From CAZTLE01 sp964614415 (GTDB lineage: Bacteria > Bacteroidota > Bacteroidia > Flavobacteriales > Flavobacteriaceae), in assembly GCA_964614415.1 (NCBI GenBank), contig CAZTLE010000035.1:1-25855 (forward strand): 25,855 nucleotides of DNA. Direction: 5' to 3'. Under the pieces are notes generated by a model. It did not search any database. It was not told the DNA's origin and saw nothing but the letters and a program-made list of their open reading frames with translations. How positions within the stretch are numbered: the stretch's first letter is position 1; each line of letters starts with the position of its first letter. Of this stretch, positions 7,211 to 15,564 are shown piece after piece. The translations under genes and the position numbers were made by a program.

Positions 7211-8809
7211 TTAGCCTATTGGCGCACCTTCCAGGATCTCCTGATTGGCGTACTCCTTGAATTGTGAGAAGTTCTCTTTAAAGGAAGCTGCCAGTTCATG
7301 CGCCTGCTTATCGTAGGCTTCTTTGTCGGCCCAGGTATCTCTCGGATTCAATACTTCCGAAGGCACGTTAGGGCAGCTCTGAGGTACATTCAGCCCGAAA
7401 ATTGGATGCTGCTCATACGCAACGCCATTCAGTTGGCCGTTCAACGCAGCAGTGATCATTGCCCGGGTGTACTTGAGTTTCATACGACTTCCTACTCCGT
7501 AAGGTCCGCCGGTCCATCCTGTATTTATAAGCCATACATTCACGCCGGCCTCCTGCATTTTCTTGCTTAGCATTTCGGCATACTCGGTGGGATGCAATGG
7601 CATAAAAGGCGCTCCAAAGCAAGCAGAGAAGCTTGGAAGTGGCTCGTCCACCCCTTCTTCGGTACCGGCGACTTTCGCAGTATATCCGCTAATGAAATGA
7701 TAGGCAGCCTGTCCAGGCGTCAACCTTGAGATTGGAGGCAGTACGCCAAATGCGTCTGCTGTGAGGAAAAAGATATTGCGGGGATTTTTTCCGATAGAAG
7801 GCACCTGAATGTTGTCAATATGCTCAATGGGATAACTAACCCGTGTATTTTGTGTAATGGACACATCGGTATAATCGACCACTCCGTTCTCGTCCATAAT
7901 GACGTTCTCCAGAATGGCGCCTGGCTTAATGGCGTGATAGATATCCGGTTCGTTCTCTTCGGAAAGGTCTATTGCCTTGGCGTAGCAACCCCCTTCGAAG
8001 TTGAAAACGGTATTTTCCCGGGTCCAGCCGTGCTCGTCGTCCCCGATGAGCTTCCGGTCCGGATCGGCAGAAAGCGTTGTCTTTCCTGTACCCGAAAGTC
8101 CGAAGAAAATTGCTGTTTCTCCATCATCCCCCACATTGGCTGAGCAGTGCATCGGAAGGGTATTGCGATATACAGGAAGAATAAAGTTAAGTGCGGAGAA
8201 GATTCCCTTCTTGATCTCTCCGGTATATCCCGTACCACCTACGATGGCGATCTTACGGGTAAAATTCAGGATTGCAAAGTTATGCTGACGTGTGCCGTCC
8301 ACTTCAGGAACAGCGTGAAATCCGGGTGCGTTCACAATGACCCACTCAGGATCGAAACCATCCAGTTCCGATTCCTCCGGCCGTAAGAACATATTGTAAG
8401 CAAACATGTTCGACCAGGGATATTCATTGATTACCCTGATATTGAGGCGATAATTGTCATCGGCGCAGGCGTAGCAGTCGCGGACATAAACTTCCTTCTC
8501 AGACAGGTAGCCTGTTATCTTTTCGTAAAGTGCATCGAACTTTTCAGGAGAAAAGGGAATATTGATGTCACCCCACCACACGCGATCCCGGGTAATATCA
8601 TCTTCTACGATGAATCGATCTTTCGGAGATCGTCCGGTAAACTCACCGGTATTCACAGCCAGCGCTCCATTGCTTGCCTGTCTTCCTTGTCCTTTTGCCA
8701 GTGTTTCGTTGTGAAGTTCTTGCGACGAGAGTTGATAATTGACGATCGCATTTTCAATTCCGTAGGATTCTACCGAAATCGTTTTCGCAGTTTGGTTTTT
8801 GTCGACCAT
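7211..8809 (-). CDS. pckA: Phosphoenolpyruvate carboxykinase (ATP)
   Basis: Converts oxaloacetate and ATP to phosphoenolpyruvate, CO2 and ADP, the entry step of gluconeogenesis. The 532-residue product is full length for the ATP-dependent class. The kinase P-loop GLSGTGKTTLS is at 237-247; metal and substrate residues are in GEIKKGIF (Lys201), MHCSANVGDDGETAIFFG (His221) and IGDDEHGW (Asp257/258). NTGWTGGPYGVGSRM and the arginine-containing VNTGEFTGRSPKD (52-64) are also class hallmarks. Starts at ATG 8809 with a -7 element TAATTTTG upstream. Converges on the orphan gene at 6587 without spacer. Confidence 0.98.
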   Translation of the reverse strand: MVDKNQTAKTISVESYGIENAIVNYQLSSQELHNETLAKGQGRQASNGALAVNTGEFTGRSPKDRFIVEDDITRDRVWWGDINIPFSPEKFDALYEKITGYLSEKEVYVRDCYACADDNYRLNIRVINEYPWSNMFAYNMFLRPEESELDGFDPEWVIVNAPGFHAVPEVDGTRQHNFAILNFTRKIAIVGGTGYTGEIKKGIFSALNFILPVYRNTLPMHCSANVGDDGETAIFFGLSGTGKTTLSADPDRKLIGDDEHGWTRENTVFNFEGGCYAKAIDLSEENEPDIYHAIKPGAILENVIMDENGVVDYTDVSITQNTRVSYPIEHIDNIQVPSIGKNPRNIFFLTADAFGVLPPISRLTPGQAAYHFISGYTAKVAGTEEGVDEPLPSFSACFGAPFMPLHPTEYAEMLSKKMQEAGVNVWLINTGWTGGPYGVGSRMKLKYTRAMITAALNGQLNGVAYEQHPIFGLNVPQSCPNVPSEVLNPRDTWADKEAYDKQAHELAASFKENFSQFKEYANQEILEGAPIG

Positions 8810-8834
8810 TCTGTTCAGTAATTGATGTGGGGTA

Positions 8835-8842
8835 CAAAATTA
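8835..8842 (-). promoter_or_regulatory. Putative pckA promoter -7 element (TAATTTTG)
   Basis: Exact TAnnTTTG match on the minus strand, 25 bases before the pckA ATG. No clear -33 TTG at standard spacing. Confidence 0.4.
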
Positions 8843-8885
8843 AGCAATCTAAAATTGATAGGCCTCTTAATTCTTTAGAATTGTT

Positions 8886-9278
8886 CTATTTTAACGTAAA
8901 AACACCATAGGCCAATCGCAGCCAACCCACTATAAACAATAGGCCTCCCAGCGGTGTGATAAATACTATGACAGAGGCGTCAAAAGACAGTACTTCATCC
9001 AGGGTTAGCAGGTAAATAGAGCCCGAAAAAAGCAAAATCCCCAATAAAAAAAGCCTAAAAACCCAGGTTCGGGTGGCTTGAGAAAGCGCTCCGGTCAATC
9101 CCAGACACAAAAGGGCCAGGACATGATACATTTGATACCGTACGCCCGTTTCAAAAGACGCTACCGATTGCGCGTCTACCAGCTCTTTTAAACCGTGGGC
9201 ACCAAAGGCGCCAATACCAATGGTAAGTGCTCCCAGAATAGAAGCAGTGATCGCTATTTTTTTATCAACATTCGCCAT
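8886..9278 (-). CDS. DUF423 family small membrane protein
   Basis: A 130-residue inner-membrane protein with four predicted helices, matching DUF423 (YwdK/YgdD-like) in length and in the signature ILGALTIGIGAFGAHGLK near the N-terminus and FITPLGGLLFIVGWL near the C-terminus. No catalytic role is known for the family. I start at ATG 9278 (MANVDKKIAIT); extending upstream to 9323 needs a GTG start and adds residues without family support. It is transcribed toward pckA but each has its own -7 element, so they may be separate units. Diverges from the saccharopine dehydrogenase gene. Confidence 0.88.
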   Translation of the reverse strand: MANVDKKIAITASILGALTIGIGAFGAHGLKELVDAQSVASFETGVRYQMYHVLALLCLGLTGALSQATRTWVFRLFLLGILLFSGSIYLLTLDEVLSFDASVIVFITPLGGLLFIVGWLRLAYGVFTLK

Positions 9279-9325
9279 AAGTTCCGAAGACAATTTAGTA
9301 CTTTCGCTATGGTTTGAAACCACCC

Positions 9326-9333
9326 CAAATTTA
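9326..9333 (-). promoter_or_regulatory. Putative DUF423 gene promoter -7 element (TAAATTTG)
   Basis: Exact TAnnTTTG match on the minus strand, 48 bases before the DUF423 ATG and within the divergent gap with the dehydrogenase gene at 9348. Confidence 0.35.
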
Positions 9334-9347
9334 GGAAATTACAAGGG

Positions 9348-10718
9348 ATGAGAAACATTTTGATCATAGGTGCAGGCCGTTCGGCCACCAGCCTCATACA
9401 TTACTTACTGGATAAGTCTGAAAAAGAAGAATTGTTCATCACTATTGGCGATCTTTCCATCCAGGCGGCCCAGAAATTTACGGATGGACACCCCAACGGG
9501 CGTGCCATCCTCCTGGATATTCACAACGAAGTACAGCGACGGGAAGCGGTTGAAAACAGCGATCTCGTGATCTCAATGCTTCCTCCCCGCCTTCACATCG
9601 AAGTGGCAAAGGATTGTCTTGAGTTTGGAAAGCATATGGTAACGGCTTCCTACGTGAGTGACCAAATGCTTACCCTGGACACCAAAGCCAAATCCAAGGG
9701 GCTTGTTTTTATGAACGAGATCGGACTCGATCCGGGCATCGATCACATGAGCGCCATGCAGGTAATAGATCGCATTCGGGACAACGGCGGTAAAATGCTA
9801 TTGTTCGAATCGTTTACCGGGGGGCTTATCGCTCCGGAAAGTGACGATAACAAGTGGAATTACAAGTTCACCTGGAATCCGCGTAATGTAGTGGTTGCCG
9901 GACAGGGAGGCGCCGCCGAATTCATCCAGGAAGGCAAATACAAATACATTCCGTATCATCGCCTGTTCCGGCGCACGGAGTTCGTGAATATTGAAGGCTA
10001 CGGAAAATTTGAGGTGTACGCGAACCGGAATTCACTTAAATACCAATCGGCTTACGGGCTCGATGACATCCTCACCTTATATCGCGGCACCATACGACGT
10101 GTAGGCTTCAGTAAAGCGTGGAATATGTTCGTCATGTTGGGCATGACGGACGACAGTTACTCGCTGAGAGATACTGAGAATATGTCGTACCGGGATTTCG
10201 TTAATTCCTTCCTTCCCTACTCTCCTACAGATTCGGTCGAGTTGAAGATGCGACATAATCTGAAGATCGATCAGGATGACGTCATGTGGGAAAAGCTGGA
10301 GGAGCTGGATATTTTCAATTCGGACAAGAAGATTGGCATTAAGGATGCAACGCCTGCCCAGGCATTACAGCGTATCTTAATGGACAAATGGACCCTCGAT
10401 GAAGAAGATAAAGATATGATCGTTATGTATCACAAGTTCGGATACGAGATGAACGGGGAAAAGAAGCAGATCGACAGTAGCATGGTCATCATTGGCGACG
10501 ATCAGACACATACTGCCATGGCCAAGACGGTAGGCTTACCTGTGGCAATGGCAGCACTTCGAATCCTAAACGAAGAAATCACCACGCCCGGAGTGCAAAT
10601 CCCGACCAACAAAGAAGTATACGACCCTATTCTAAAAGAACTGGAAAACTTCGGAATCACCTTCAAAGAAGAGCATGTACCATATCTGGGGTACAATCCA
10701 GAGAATGTGCAGGGGTAA
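9348..10718 (+). CDS. Saccharopine dehydrogenase family protein
   Basis: A 456-residue NAD(P)-dependent oxidoreductase of the saccharopine dehydrogenase (LYS9-like) family, probably acting in lysine metabolism through the saccharopine route; direction and exact substrate are not decided by sequence. The N-terminal Rossmann fold has the motif LIIGAGRSATSL (5-16) and the second conserved element DLVISMLPPRLH (72-83). NEIGLDPGIDHMSAMQ (about 123-138) is the family hallmark at the start of the substrate domain. Length is normal. It has its own start region, divergent from the DUF423 gene, and is followed by a perfect hairpin at 10723-10750. Confidence 0.92.
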   Translation: MRNILIIGAGRSATSLIHYLLDKSEKEELFITIGDLSIQAAQKFTDGHPNGRAILLDIHNEVQRREAVENSDLVISMLPPRLHIEVAKDCLEFGKHMVTASYVSDQMLTLDTKAKSKGLVFMNEIGLDPGIDHMSAMQVIDRIRDNGGKMLLFESFTGGLIAPESDDNKWNYKFTWNPRNVVVAGQGGAAEFIQEGKYKYIPYHRLFRRTEFVNIEGYGKFEVYANRNSLKYQSAYGLDDILTLYRGTIRRVGFSKAWNMFVMLGMTDDSYSLRDTENMSYRDFVNSFLPYSPTDSVELKMRHNLKIDQDDVMWEKLEELDIFNSDKKIGIKDATPAQALQRILMDKWTLDEEDKDMIVMYHKFGYEMNGEKKQIDSSMVIIGDDQTHTAMAKTVGLPVAMAALRILNEEITTPGVQIPTNKEVYDPILKELENFGITFKEEHVPYLGYNPENVQG

Positions 10719-10722
10719 CCCC

Positions 10723-10750
10723 CTTTCTCCCCGCATCTGCGGGGAGAAAG
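10723..10750. terminator. Perfect 12-bp hairpin between convergent genes (bidirectional terminator candidate)
   Basis: CTTTCTCCCCGC (10723-10734) and GCGGGGAGAAAG (10739-10750) form a perfect 12-bp stem with a four-base loop. It sits five bases after the dehydrogenase stop and 24 bases from the zinc-peptidase stop. There is no T-run on either side, so it may work as a weak or factor-assisted terminator, a 3'-end stabiliser, or be a dispersed palindromic repeat. Confidence 0.6.
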
Positions 10751-10773
10751 CGCTAATTCTTTGATTGAGCCGG

Positions 10774-11463
10774 TTATCGGCGGCCCAGGAACATCAGAAT
10801 GAAATAGATTAACGTAGCCAGTGAGCCCAGCGCGGCTACCACATAGGTGCGAGCGGCCCATTTGAGGGCGTCTTTGGCACCGGCGTATTCCGATTGGGTT
10901 ACCACATTATTGGTTTCCAACCATACGAGAGCACGCTTACTGGCGTCATACTCCACCGGTAGGGTGATAAACGCAAAGACCGTGGTCATTGCGAAGAGAG
11001 CAATCCCAATGAGGAACACCCAGTTTCCTATGAACATCCCCATAGCCGACAATACAATTCCCGCCATGATCACGAAGTTCGACAGTCGGCTGGCAACGCT
11101 TACTGCAGGGACAATGGAGGACCGCATTTGCAGCCAGCTATAGGCCGTAGCATGCTGTACCGCATGTCCCACCTCATGGGCGGCGACCGCCGCTGCAGCA
11201 GCATTTCGTTGATTGTACACCGCTTCACTCAGGTTTACGGTCTTATTTCTCGGATTGTAATGATCGGTCAACTGACCTGGAGTGGAAATGACCTTAACGT
11301 CATATATATTGCTATCCGCCAACATACGTTCGGCGACCTCCTTACCGCTCATCCCATTCTGCAGGTGGAGCTTGGAGTACTTTCTGAATTTCGTTTTTAA
11401 TTGGTTGCTTACCAACCAGCTGACCAGGAAGATGACTCCGGCCAACAAATAATATCCCATCAT
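10774..11463 (-). CDS. Zinc metallopeptidase (YugP-like membrane protein)
   Basis: A 229-residue membrane protein of the neutral zinc metallopeptidase family COG2738 (YugP-like). An N-terminal helix (about 3-18) is followed by a soluble segment with the zinc-binding AAHEVGHAVQH (His96, Glu97, His100), then two hydrophobic stretches (about 125-165) and the PVEYDASKRA segment, and a last helix at 205-225. The active site is therefore probably membrane-proximal. The physiological substrate is unknown. Two ATG codons in a row (11463 and 11460) can start it. It converges on the dehydrogenase gene, and the AbiH gene lies upstream in the same direction, 97 bases away. Confidence 0.92.
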   Translation of the reverse strand: MMGYYLLAGVIFLVSWLVSNQLKTKFRKYSKLHLQNGMSGKEVAERMLADSNIYDVKVISTPGQLTDHYNPRNKTVNLSEAVYNQRNAAAAAVAAHEVGHAVQHATAYSWLQMRSSIVPAVSVASRLSNFVIMAGIVLSAMGMFIGNWVFLIGIALFAMTTVFAFITLPVEYDASKRALVWLETNNVVTQSEYAGAKDALKWAARTYVVAALGSLATLIYFILMFLGRR

Positions 11464-11512
11464 AACATCTACAGTTTATTCGTGTACTTAAATATACAAC
11501 CTATAACGCAAA

Positions 11513-11526
11513 TATTAGGCCTAATA
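11513..11526. repeat. Perfect 14-bp palindrome
   Basis: TATTAGGCCTAATA is a perfect inverted repeat in the 97-base gap between the AbiH stop and the zinc-peptidase start, about 50 bases upstream of the peptidase ATG. A length of 14 with no spacer suits a dimeric regulator site, but no regulator gene is nearby and chance cannot be excluded. Confidence 0.35.
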
Positions 11527-11560
11527 GCACACGACTGACAAAGCGACAAACATTGGTGAT

Positions 11561-12583
11561 TTAGGCGAAAGACATTAAAGAAGCTCCAGGGTTATCGGTA
11601 AATTGAGGAATTACAGATGATTGTCGAAAATCAAGGATTTTGTTTCTGACTTCTGGGGTCACAAATTTAGAAATGTTGGTATACAATTTTTGAAAACCGG
11701 CATAGTTGTCTTCTGATTCACGATAACATATTTCAATTGAGTTCAATTTTGACGAGCTAAGGATTTCAAGCAATAGGCTCCGATCACATTCCTCTAATGA
11801 ATGTCCGATGGTAACCAAGTCGAATGAATCCAATGATCTTATATAGTTTCTGAGTTGCGTTGCCTTGCCATTTCTGGGGTAATGATTTGACTTTATGTTC
11901 TGAAGATATATGTTGTCCAGTGATTTCAATTCATCGTATAACCCGGACTCATTACCATAACCAGAAATAATGGGGTCCGTATTAGGAGAATTTAAAATTC
12001 CATGAATCTGAATTTGTTCGCAGGTTTTTTTGCTCACACCTGAAAGGTATTCTAAATAGTACTTTAACGTAGGTGTATAATTGAAGTTTAGAAACAAAAG
12101 ATGAGTCGGATCGCCTTTTAAAAAAATATCCATAAATCTGCTGTCGAACACAGGCGTAGAATTGGAGAGAAGTTCAGACAAATATGAGTCTAAATGTCTA
12201 ATTACAATCTTGAACTCCTCATTCAGTTGCTTGGCCAACTGCAGATTACCTTTGAATCTGTATAACTCATCAAAATAAAATTTCTCTATATCCGACCAAT
12301 CAGTATTAACCAGGACATCAATTAACTTATAGAGAAAATTGTTTAAAAACTTCAGTTTGCCTATATCCATCAGTTCTTTGCGGCGTTTTTTGAAATCATC
12401 AAAATCTCTGAAAACATATGCGGGATCCAATGTCAAAAGATCGCTGTATAACCGCCTCCTTGGATCTTCACTATGCGTTAAAATGACGTGTTTCAAAAAG
12501 TCTGAATAGCCAGTCCTGAGACCATGGGCCTTATCAAGACCATTCCCAATGACAAATATTTTATCTTTTCTGGTCGATATCAT
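11561..12583 (-). CDS. AbiH-family abortive-infection protein
   Basis: A 340-residue cytoplasmic protein of the AbiH family (Pfam bacteriophage abortive infection AbiH), known as a phage-defence factor in lactococci; the molecular mechanism is not established. Family motifs are in order: GNGLDKAHGLRTGYSDFL (13-30), DWSDIE (95-100), LNFNYTPT (165-172), QIHG (192-195) and IGHSLEECD (259-267). Length fits a full gene and no frame damage is seen. Its ATG overlaps the leuS TGA (ATGA, 12580-12583), so it is probably cotranscribed and translationally coupled with leuS. The DNA is clearly AT-richer than leuS and the zinc-peptidase gene, which points to horizontal gain at the 3' end of a housekeeping operon. 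Confidence 0.88.
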   Translation of the reverse strand: MISTRKDKIFVIGNGLDKAHGLRTGYSDFLKHVILTHSEDPRRRLYSDLLTLDPAYVFRDFDDFKKRRKELMDIGKLKFLNNFLYKLIDVLVNTDWSDIEKFYFDELYRFKGNLQLAKQLNEEFKIVIRHLDSYLSELLSNSTPVFDSRFMDIFLKGDPTHLLFLNFNYTPTLKYYLEYLSGVSKKTCEQIQIHGILNSPNTDPIISGYGNESGLYDELKSLDNIYLQNIKSNHYPRNGKATQLRNYIRSLDSFDLVTIGHSLEECDRSLLLEILSSSKLNSIEICYRESEDNYAGFQKLYTNISKFVTPEVRNKILDFRQSSVIPQFTDNPGASLMSFA

Positions 12584-15444
12584 CCTACGATATTTATGAT
12601 TTTACCGGGTACCACGATCACCTTTTTCGGCGTACGGCCCTGTAAATACTGGGCTGTCTTCTCATGTGCCATAACGGCAGATTCAATGTCATCTTTGCTC
12701 ATATCGAGCGGTAGTTCGAGTGTAAAGCGCTTTTTCCCGTTGAACGAGATGGGGTATTCCATACTACTCTCGGTAACATGACTTTCATCGAAGATCGGGA
12801 AGGCAGCTCCCGAAATACTCTCTGAATGACCTAACTGACTCCATAGCTCCTCTGCAATATGAGGCGCATAGGGAGAGATAAGGATCAATAGCGGCTCCAG
12901 AATAGCTCTCGAATTACATTTCTGAGCGGTTAATTCGTTAACAGCGATCATGAAGGTAGACACCGAGGTATTGAAACTGAAGTTCTCTATGTCCTCTTCC
13001 ACCTTCTTAATGGTCTTATGAAGGGTCTTTAAACTGTCTTTGGATGGCTCAGCATCCGTTATATGGAAAGTACCTTCTTCTCCACTGTGGTACAACTTCC
13101 ACATTTTTTTCAGGAAGCTGTGTACACCGGTAATTCCTGCCGTATTCCAGGGTTTCGCCTGATCCAGCGGTCCCAGGAACATTTCGTACATACGCAAGGT
13201 GTCGGCTCCATACTGAGCACAGATGTCGTCCGGGTTGACCACATTGAACCATCTCTTTGACATTTTTTCTACTTCCCGACCTACTTTGTACACGCCGTCT
13301 TCCAAATGAAACTCGGCATCCTTGAATTGAGGTTGCCATTGTCTTAGAGCCTCAAGATCAAGTTCGTCTGAAGTATTAATCAGGTTTACATCGACGCGAA
13401 GTTCATCCACTTCATAGGAATCTTTAAGCCCTGCAGACACGTATTCATTGGTCCCTGATATTCTGTAAACAAGTGCGCTTGTTCCTAAGATCATTCCCTG
13501 GTTGATCAGCTTTTTGACCGGTTCATCTACGGGTAATACTTCCCTGTCGTACAGGAACTTTACCCAAAATCGAGAATATAACAAGTGACTTGTCGCGTGC
13601 TCACTACCACCTATATACAAATCCACATTCTCCCAGTACTTCATGGCCTCTTGTGATGCCAGTTCGCTGTCATTTTTCGAATCCATATACCGGAACATAT
13701 AGCAGCTACTGCCTGCCCAGCCCGGCATGGTGTTGAGTTCTAATGGATAAATGCCATTGTCTTGCCCTTCGACTGCCTGCCCGTTCTGCAGGCGGGCGCT
13801 CAGGGTGACCTTATCATTGCTAACAACGGTATTCGTGTTAGTATCCCACGCCCAAACGTCGGCACGGCCCAAGGGTGGCTCCCCTTCTTCCGTAGGCAGG
13901 TATTTCTCTACCTCGGGTAAGGTGAGCGGTAAATGCTCAATATCAATGACCTGCGGCATGCCATTCTTGTAGTACACCGGGAACGGCTCTCCCCAGTAAC
14001 GTTGTCGGGAGAATACGGCATCACGCAAACGGTAGTTGATCTTTCCGGTACCGGCACCCTTGGTTTCCAGGGCCTCGATCACTTTTCGTGTAGCGTCCTG
14101 GTAATTCAGGTCGTTCAGAAAGTCACTATTGGCGATAATGGTTTTCTCCTTGTCGGCAAAAGCCTCCTGGGAAATATCAACTCCTTTGAAAATATTCGGG
14201 ATCGGAATATCGAAGTGCTTGGCGAAATCGTAGTCTCTCTGATCACCACAAGGAACCGACATCACGGCTCCCGTTCCATAACCCGCCAACACGTAGTCTC
14301 CTATCCAAACGGGAATATGATGCCCGGTGAAAGGATGCACAGCATGCGCCCCGGTAAACACCCCGGAAATCGTTTTCACATCGGCCAATCGGTCGCGTTC
14401 GCTTCTTCGTGAAGTGGCCTCTACGTAGGCGTCTACGGCCTCCTTTTGTTCAGGAGTAGTGATCTTTGCCACCAATTCGTGTTCGGGGGCAAGGGTCATG
14501 AAACTGGCACCGAAAATCGTATCAGGCCGGGTAGTAAAGACTTCAATGGTCTCTTCGTGACCGGCAAGGCGAAAGGAAACAGATGCCCCTTCAGAGCGAC
14601 CTATCCAGTTGGTTTGCGAGTCTTTCAGCGGTTGTGGCCAGTCAATGCGGTCCAGCCCTTCCAGTAATCGTTCGGCATAGGCCGTGATCCGCATGATCCA
14701 CTGCTTCATCTTCTTTCGTACCACGGGATGCCCTCCGCGTTCGGAAACCCCATTCACAATTTCATCATTAGCCAGCACCGTACCTAATGCAGGACACCAG
14801 TTTACTTCGGTATCGGCAAGGTAGGTAAGGCGATAGTCTAACAGTATCTCCTGTTGTTTTTCTTCGGAAAAGGAATTCCAGTCATCTTTTGAGAATTCAA
14901 AAACACCGCTACCGCATTCGGCGTTGATCTTCTTATTCCCCTGTTCGGCGAATAATTTGATCAGTTCTGAAATTGGAAATGCCTTCTTGTGATCTTTGCA
15001 GTACCAGCTCTCAAACAACTGGATGAAGATCCATTGGGTCCATTTGTAGTAGAACGGGTCGGACGTACGAACCTCCCGGTCCCAATCGAACGAAAAGCCC
15101 ATTTTGTCCAGCTGTTCCCGATAACGAGCAATGTTTTCCTTTGTCGTCTTTCTGGGATGCTGTCCTGTTTGAATGGCGTATTGCTCGGCGGGAAGTCCGA
15201 AGCTGTCGTATCCCATGGGATGCAATACATTAAAGCCTTTGTGTCGCTTGTAGCGGGCGTAGATATCACTGGCAATATACCCCAGCGGGTGACCTACGTG
15301 AAGGCCGGCCCCGGAGGGATAAGGAAACATATCGAGCACGTAATACTTGGGTTTATCGCTTTCGTTGGAAGCTCTAAAGGTTCCGTTTTCGGCCCAGTAC
15401 TCCTGCCATTTTTTCTCAATATCGTTGAAGTGATATTTACTCAT
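12580..15444 (-). CDS. leuS: Leucyl-tRNA synthetase
   Basis: Class I aminoacyl-tRNA synthetase that charges tRNA-Leu, with an editing domain. The product has 954 residues, slightly long for the bacterial enzyme. The HIGH motif is HVGH (49-52) in FPYPSGAGLHVGHPLGY, the editing-domain threonine-rich motif is TTRPDTIFG (about 308-316), and KMSKR is near 725-729. The C-terminus ends KKVIVVPGKIINIVG, typical of the family. About a dozen extra residues (SARLQNGQAVEGQ, near 548-562) lie where relatives go from the catalytic segment straight to PLELNTMPGW; this stretch is encoded by a GC-rich palindrome. A well-formed promoter lies upstream, and abiH overlaps the stop codon. Confidence 0.97.
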   Translation of the reverse strand: MSKYHFNDIEKKWQEYWAENGTFRASNESDKPKYYVLDMFPYPSGAGLHVGHPLGYIASDIYARYKRHKGFNVLHPMGYDSFGLPAEQYAIQTGQHPRKTTKENIARYREQLDKMGFSFDWDREVRTSDPFYYKWTQWIFIQLFESWYCKDHKKAFPISELIKLFAEQGNKKINAECGSGVFEFSKDDWNSFSEEKQQEILLDYRLTYLADTEVNWCPALGTVLANDEIVNGVSERGGHPVVRKKMKQWIMRITAYAERLLEGLDRIDWPQPLKDSQTNWIGRSEGASVSFRLAGHEETIEVFTTRPDTIFGASFMTLAPEHELVAKITTPEQKEAVDAYVEATSRRSERDRLADVKTISGVFTGAHAVHPFTGHHIPVWIGDYVLAGYGTGAVMSVPCGDQRDYDFAKHFDIPIPNIFKGVDISQEAFADKEKTIIANSDFLNDLNYQDATRKVIEALETKGAGTGKINYRLRDAVFSRQRYWGEPFPVYYKNGMPQVIDIEHLPLTLPEVEKYLPTEEGEPPLGRADVWAWDTNTNTVVSNDKVTLSARLQNGQAVEGQDNGIYPLELNTMPGWAGSSCYMFRYMDSKNDSELASQEAMKYWENVDLYIGGSEHATSHLLYSRFWVKFLYDREVLPVDEPVKKLINQGMILGTSALVYRISGTNEYVSAGLKDSYEVDELRVDVNLINTSDELDLEALRQWQPQFKDAEFHLEDGVYKVGREVEKMSKRWFNVVNPDDICAQYGADTLRMYEMFLGPLDQAKPWNTAGITGVHSFLKKMWKLYHSGEEGTFHITDAEPSKDSLKTLHKTIKKVEEDIENFSFNTSVSTFMIAVNELTAQKCNSRAILEPLLILISPYAPHIAEELWSQLGHSESISGAAFPIFDESHVTESSMEYPISFNGKKRFTLELPLDMSKDDIESAVMAHEKTAQYLQGRTPKKVIVVPGKIINIVG
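13775..13797. repeat. GC-rich palindromic insert inside leuS
   Basis: GCCTGC (13775-13780) pairs with GCAGGC (13788-13793), and alternatively GCCCG (13779-13783) pairs with CGGGC (13793-13797). The two stems exclude each other. The stretch is clearly richer in G and C than the rest of leuS and encodes extra residues (SARLQNGQA) relative to the family pattern as I recall it. It resembles the short GC-rich palindromes scattered in flavobacterial genomes. Confidence 0.45.
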
Positions 15445-15464
15445 GTGATCCCGATTAAGAAAGG

Positions 15465-15493
15465 CAAATTTACACCTATTGTACGAAAGACAA
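15465..15493 (-). promoter_or_regulatory. leuS-abiH promoter (TTG-N18-TAAATTTG)
   Basis: On the minus strand a -33 TTG (15493-15491) and a -7 TAAATTTG (15472-15465) are separated by 18 bases, which fits the Bacteroidetes housekeeping promoter TTG-N17-23-TAnnTTTG. It ends 20 bases before the leuS ATG, so the leader would be short. This is the best-formed promoter in the window. Confidence 0.65.
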
Positions 15494-15564
15494 AAGTTTG
15501 GACGTTAGTAAGTCACAGTCCTAAAAATCCTCGTATTTTTACGCAACCAATCTGAGTAACCTCT

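Noticed and set aside
15534..15541. TATTTTTA as the ftsX -7 element
   Set aside because: Lacks the final G and the nearest upstream TTG is 33 bases away.
14989..15555. 188-codon plus-strand frame antisense to leuS
   Set aside because: Lies almost wholly opposite the conserved LeuRS N-terminus and runs through the leuS promoter; no domain pattern.
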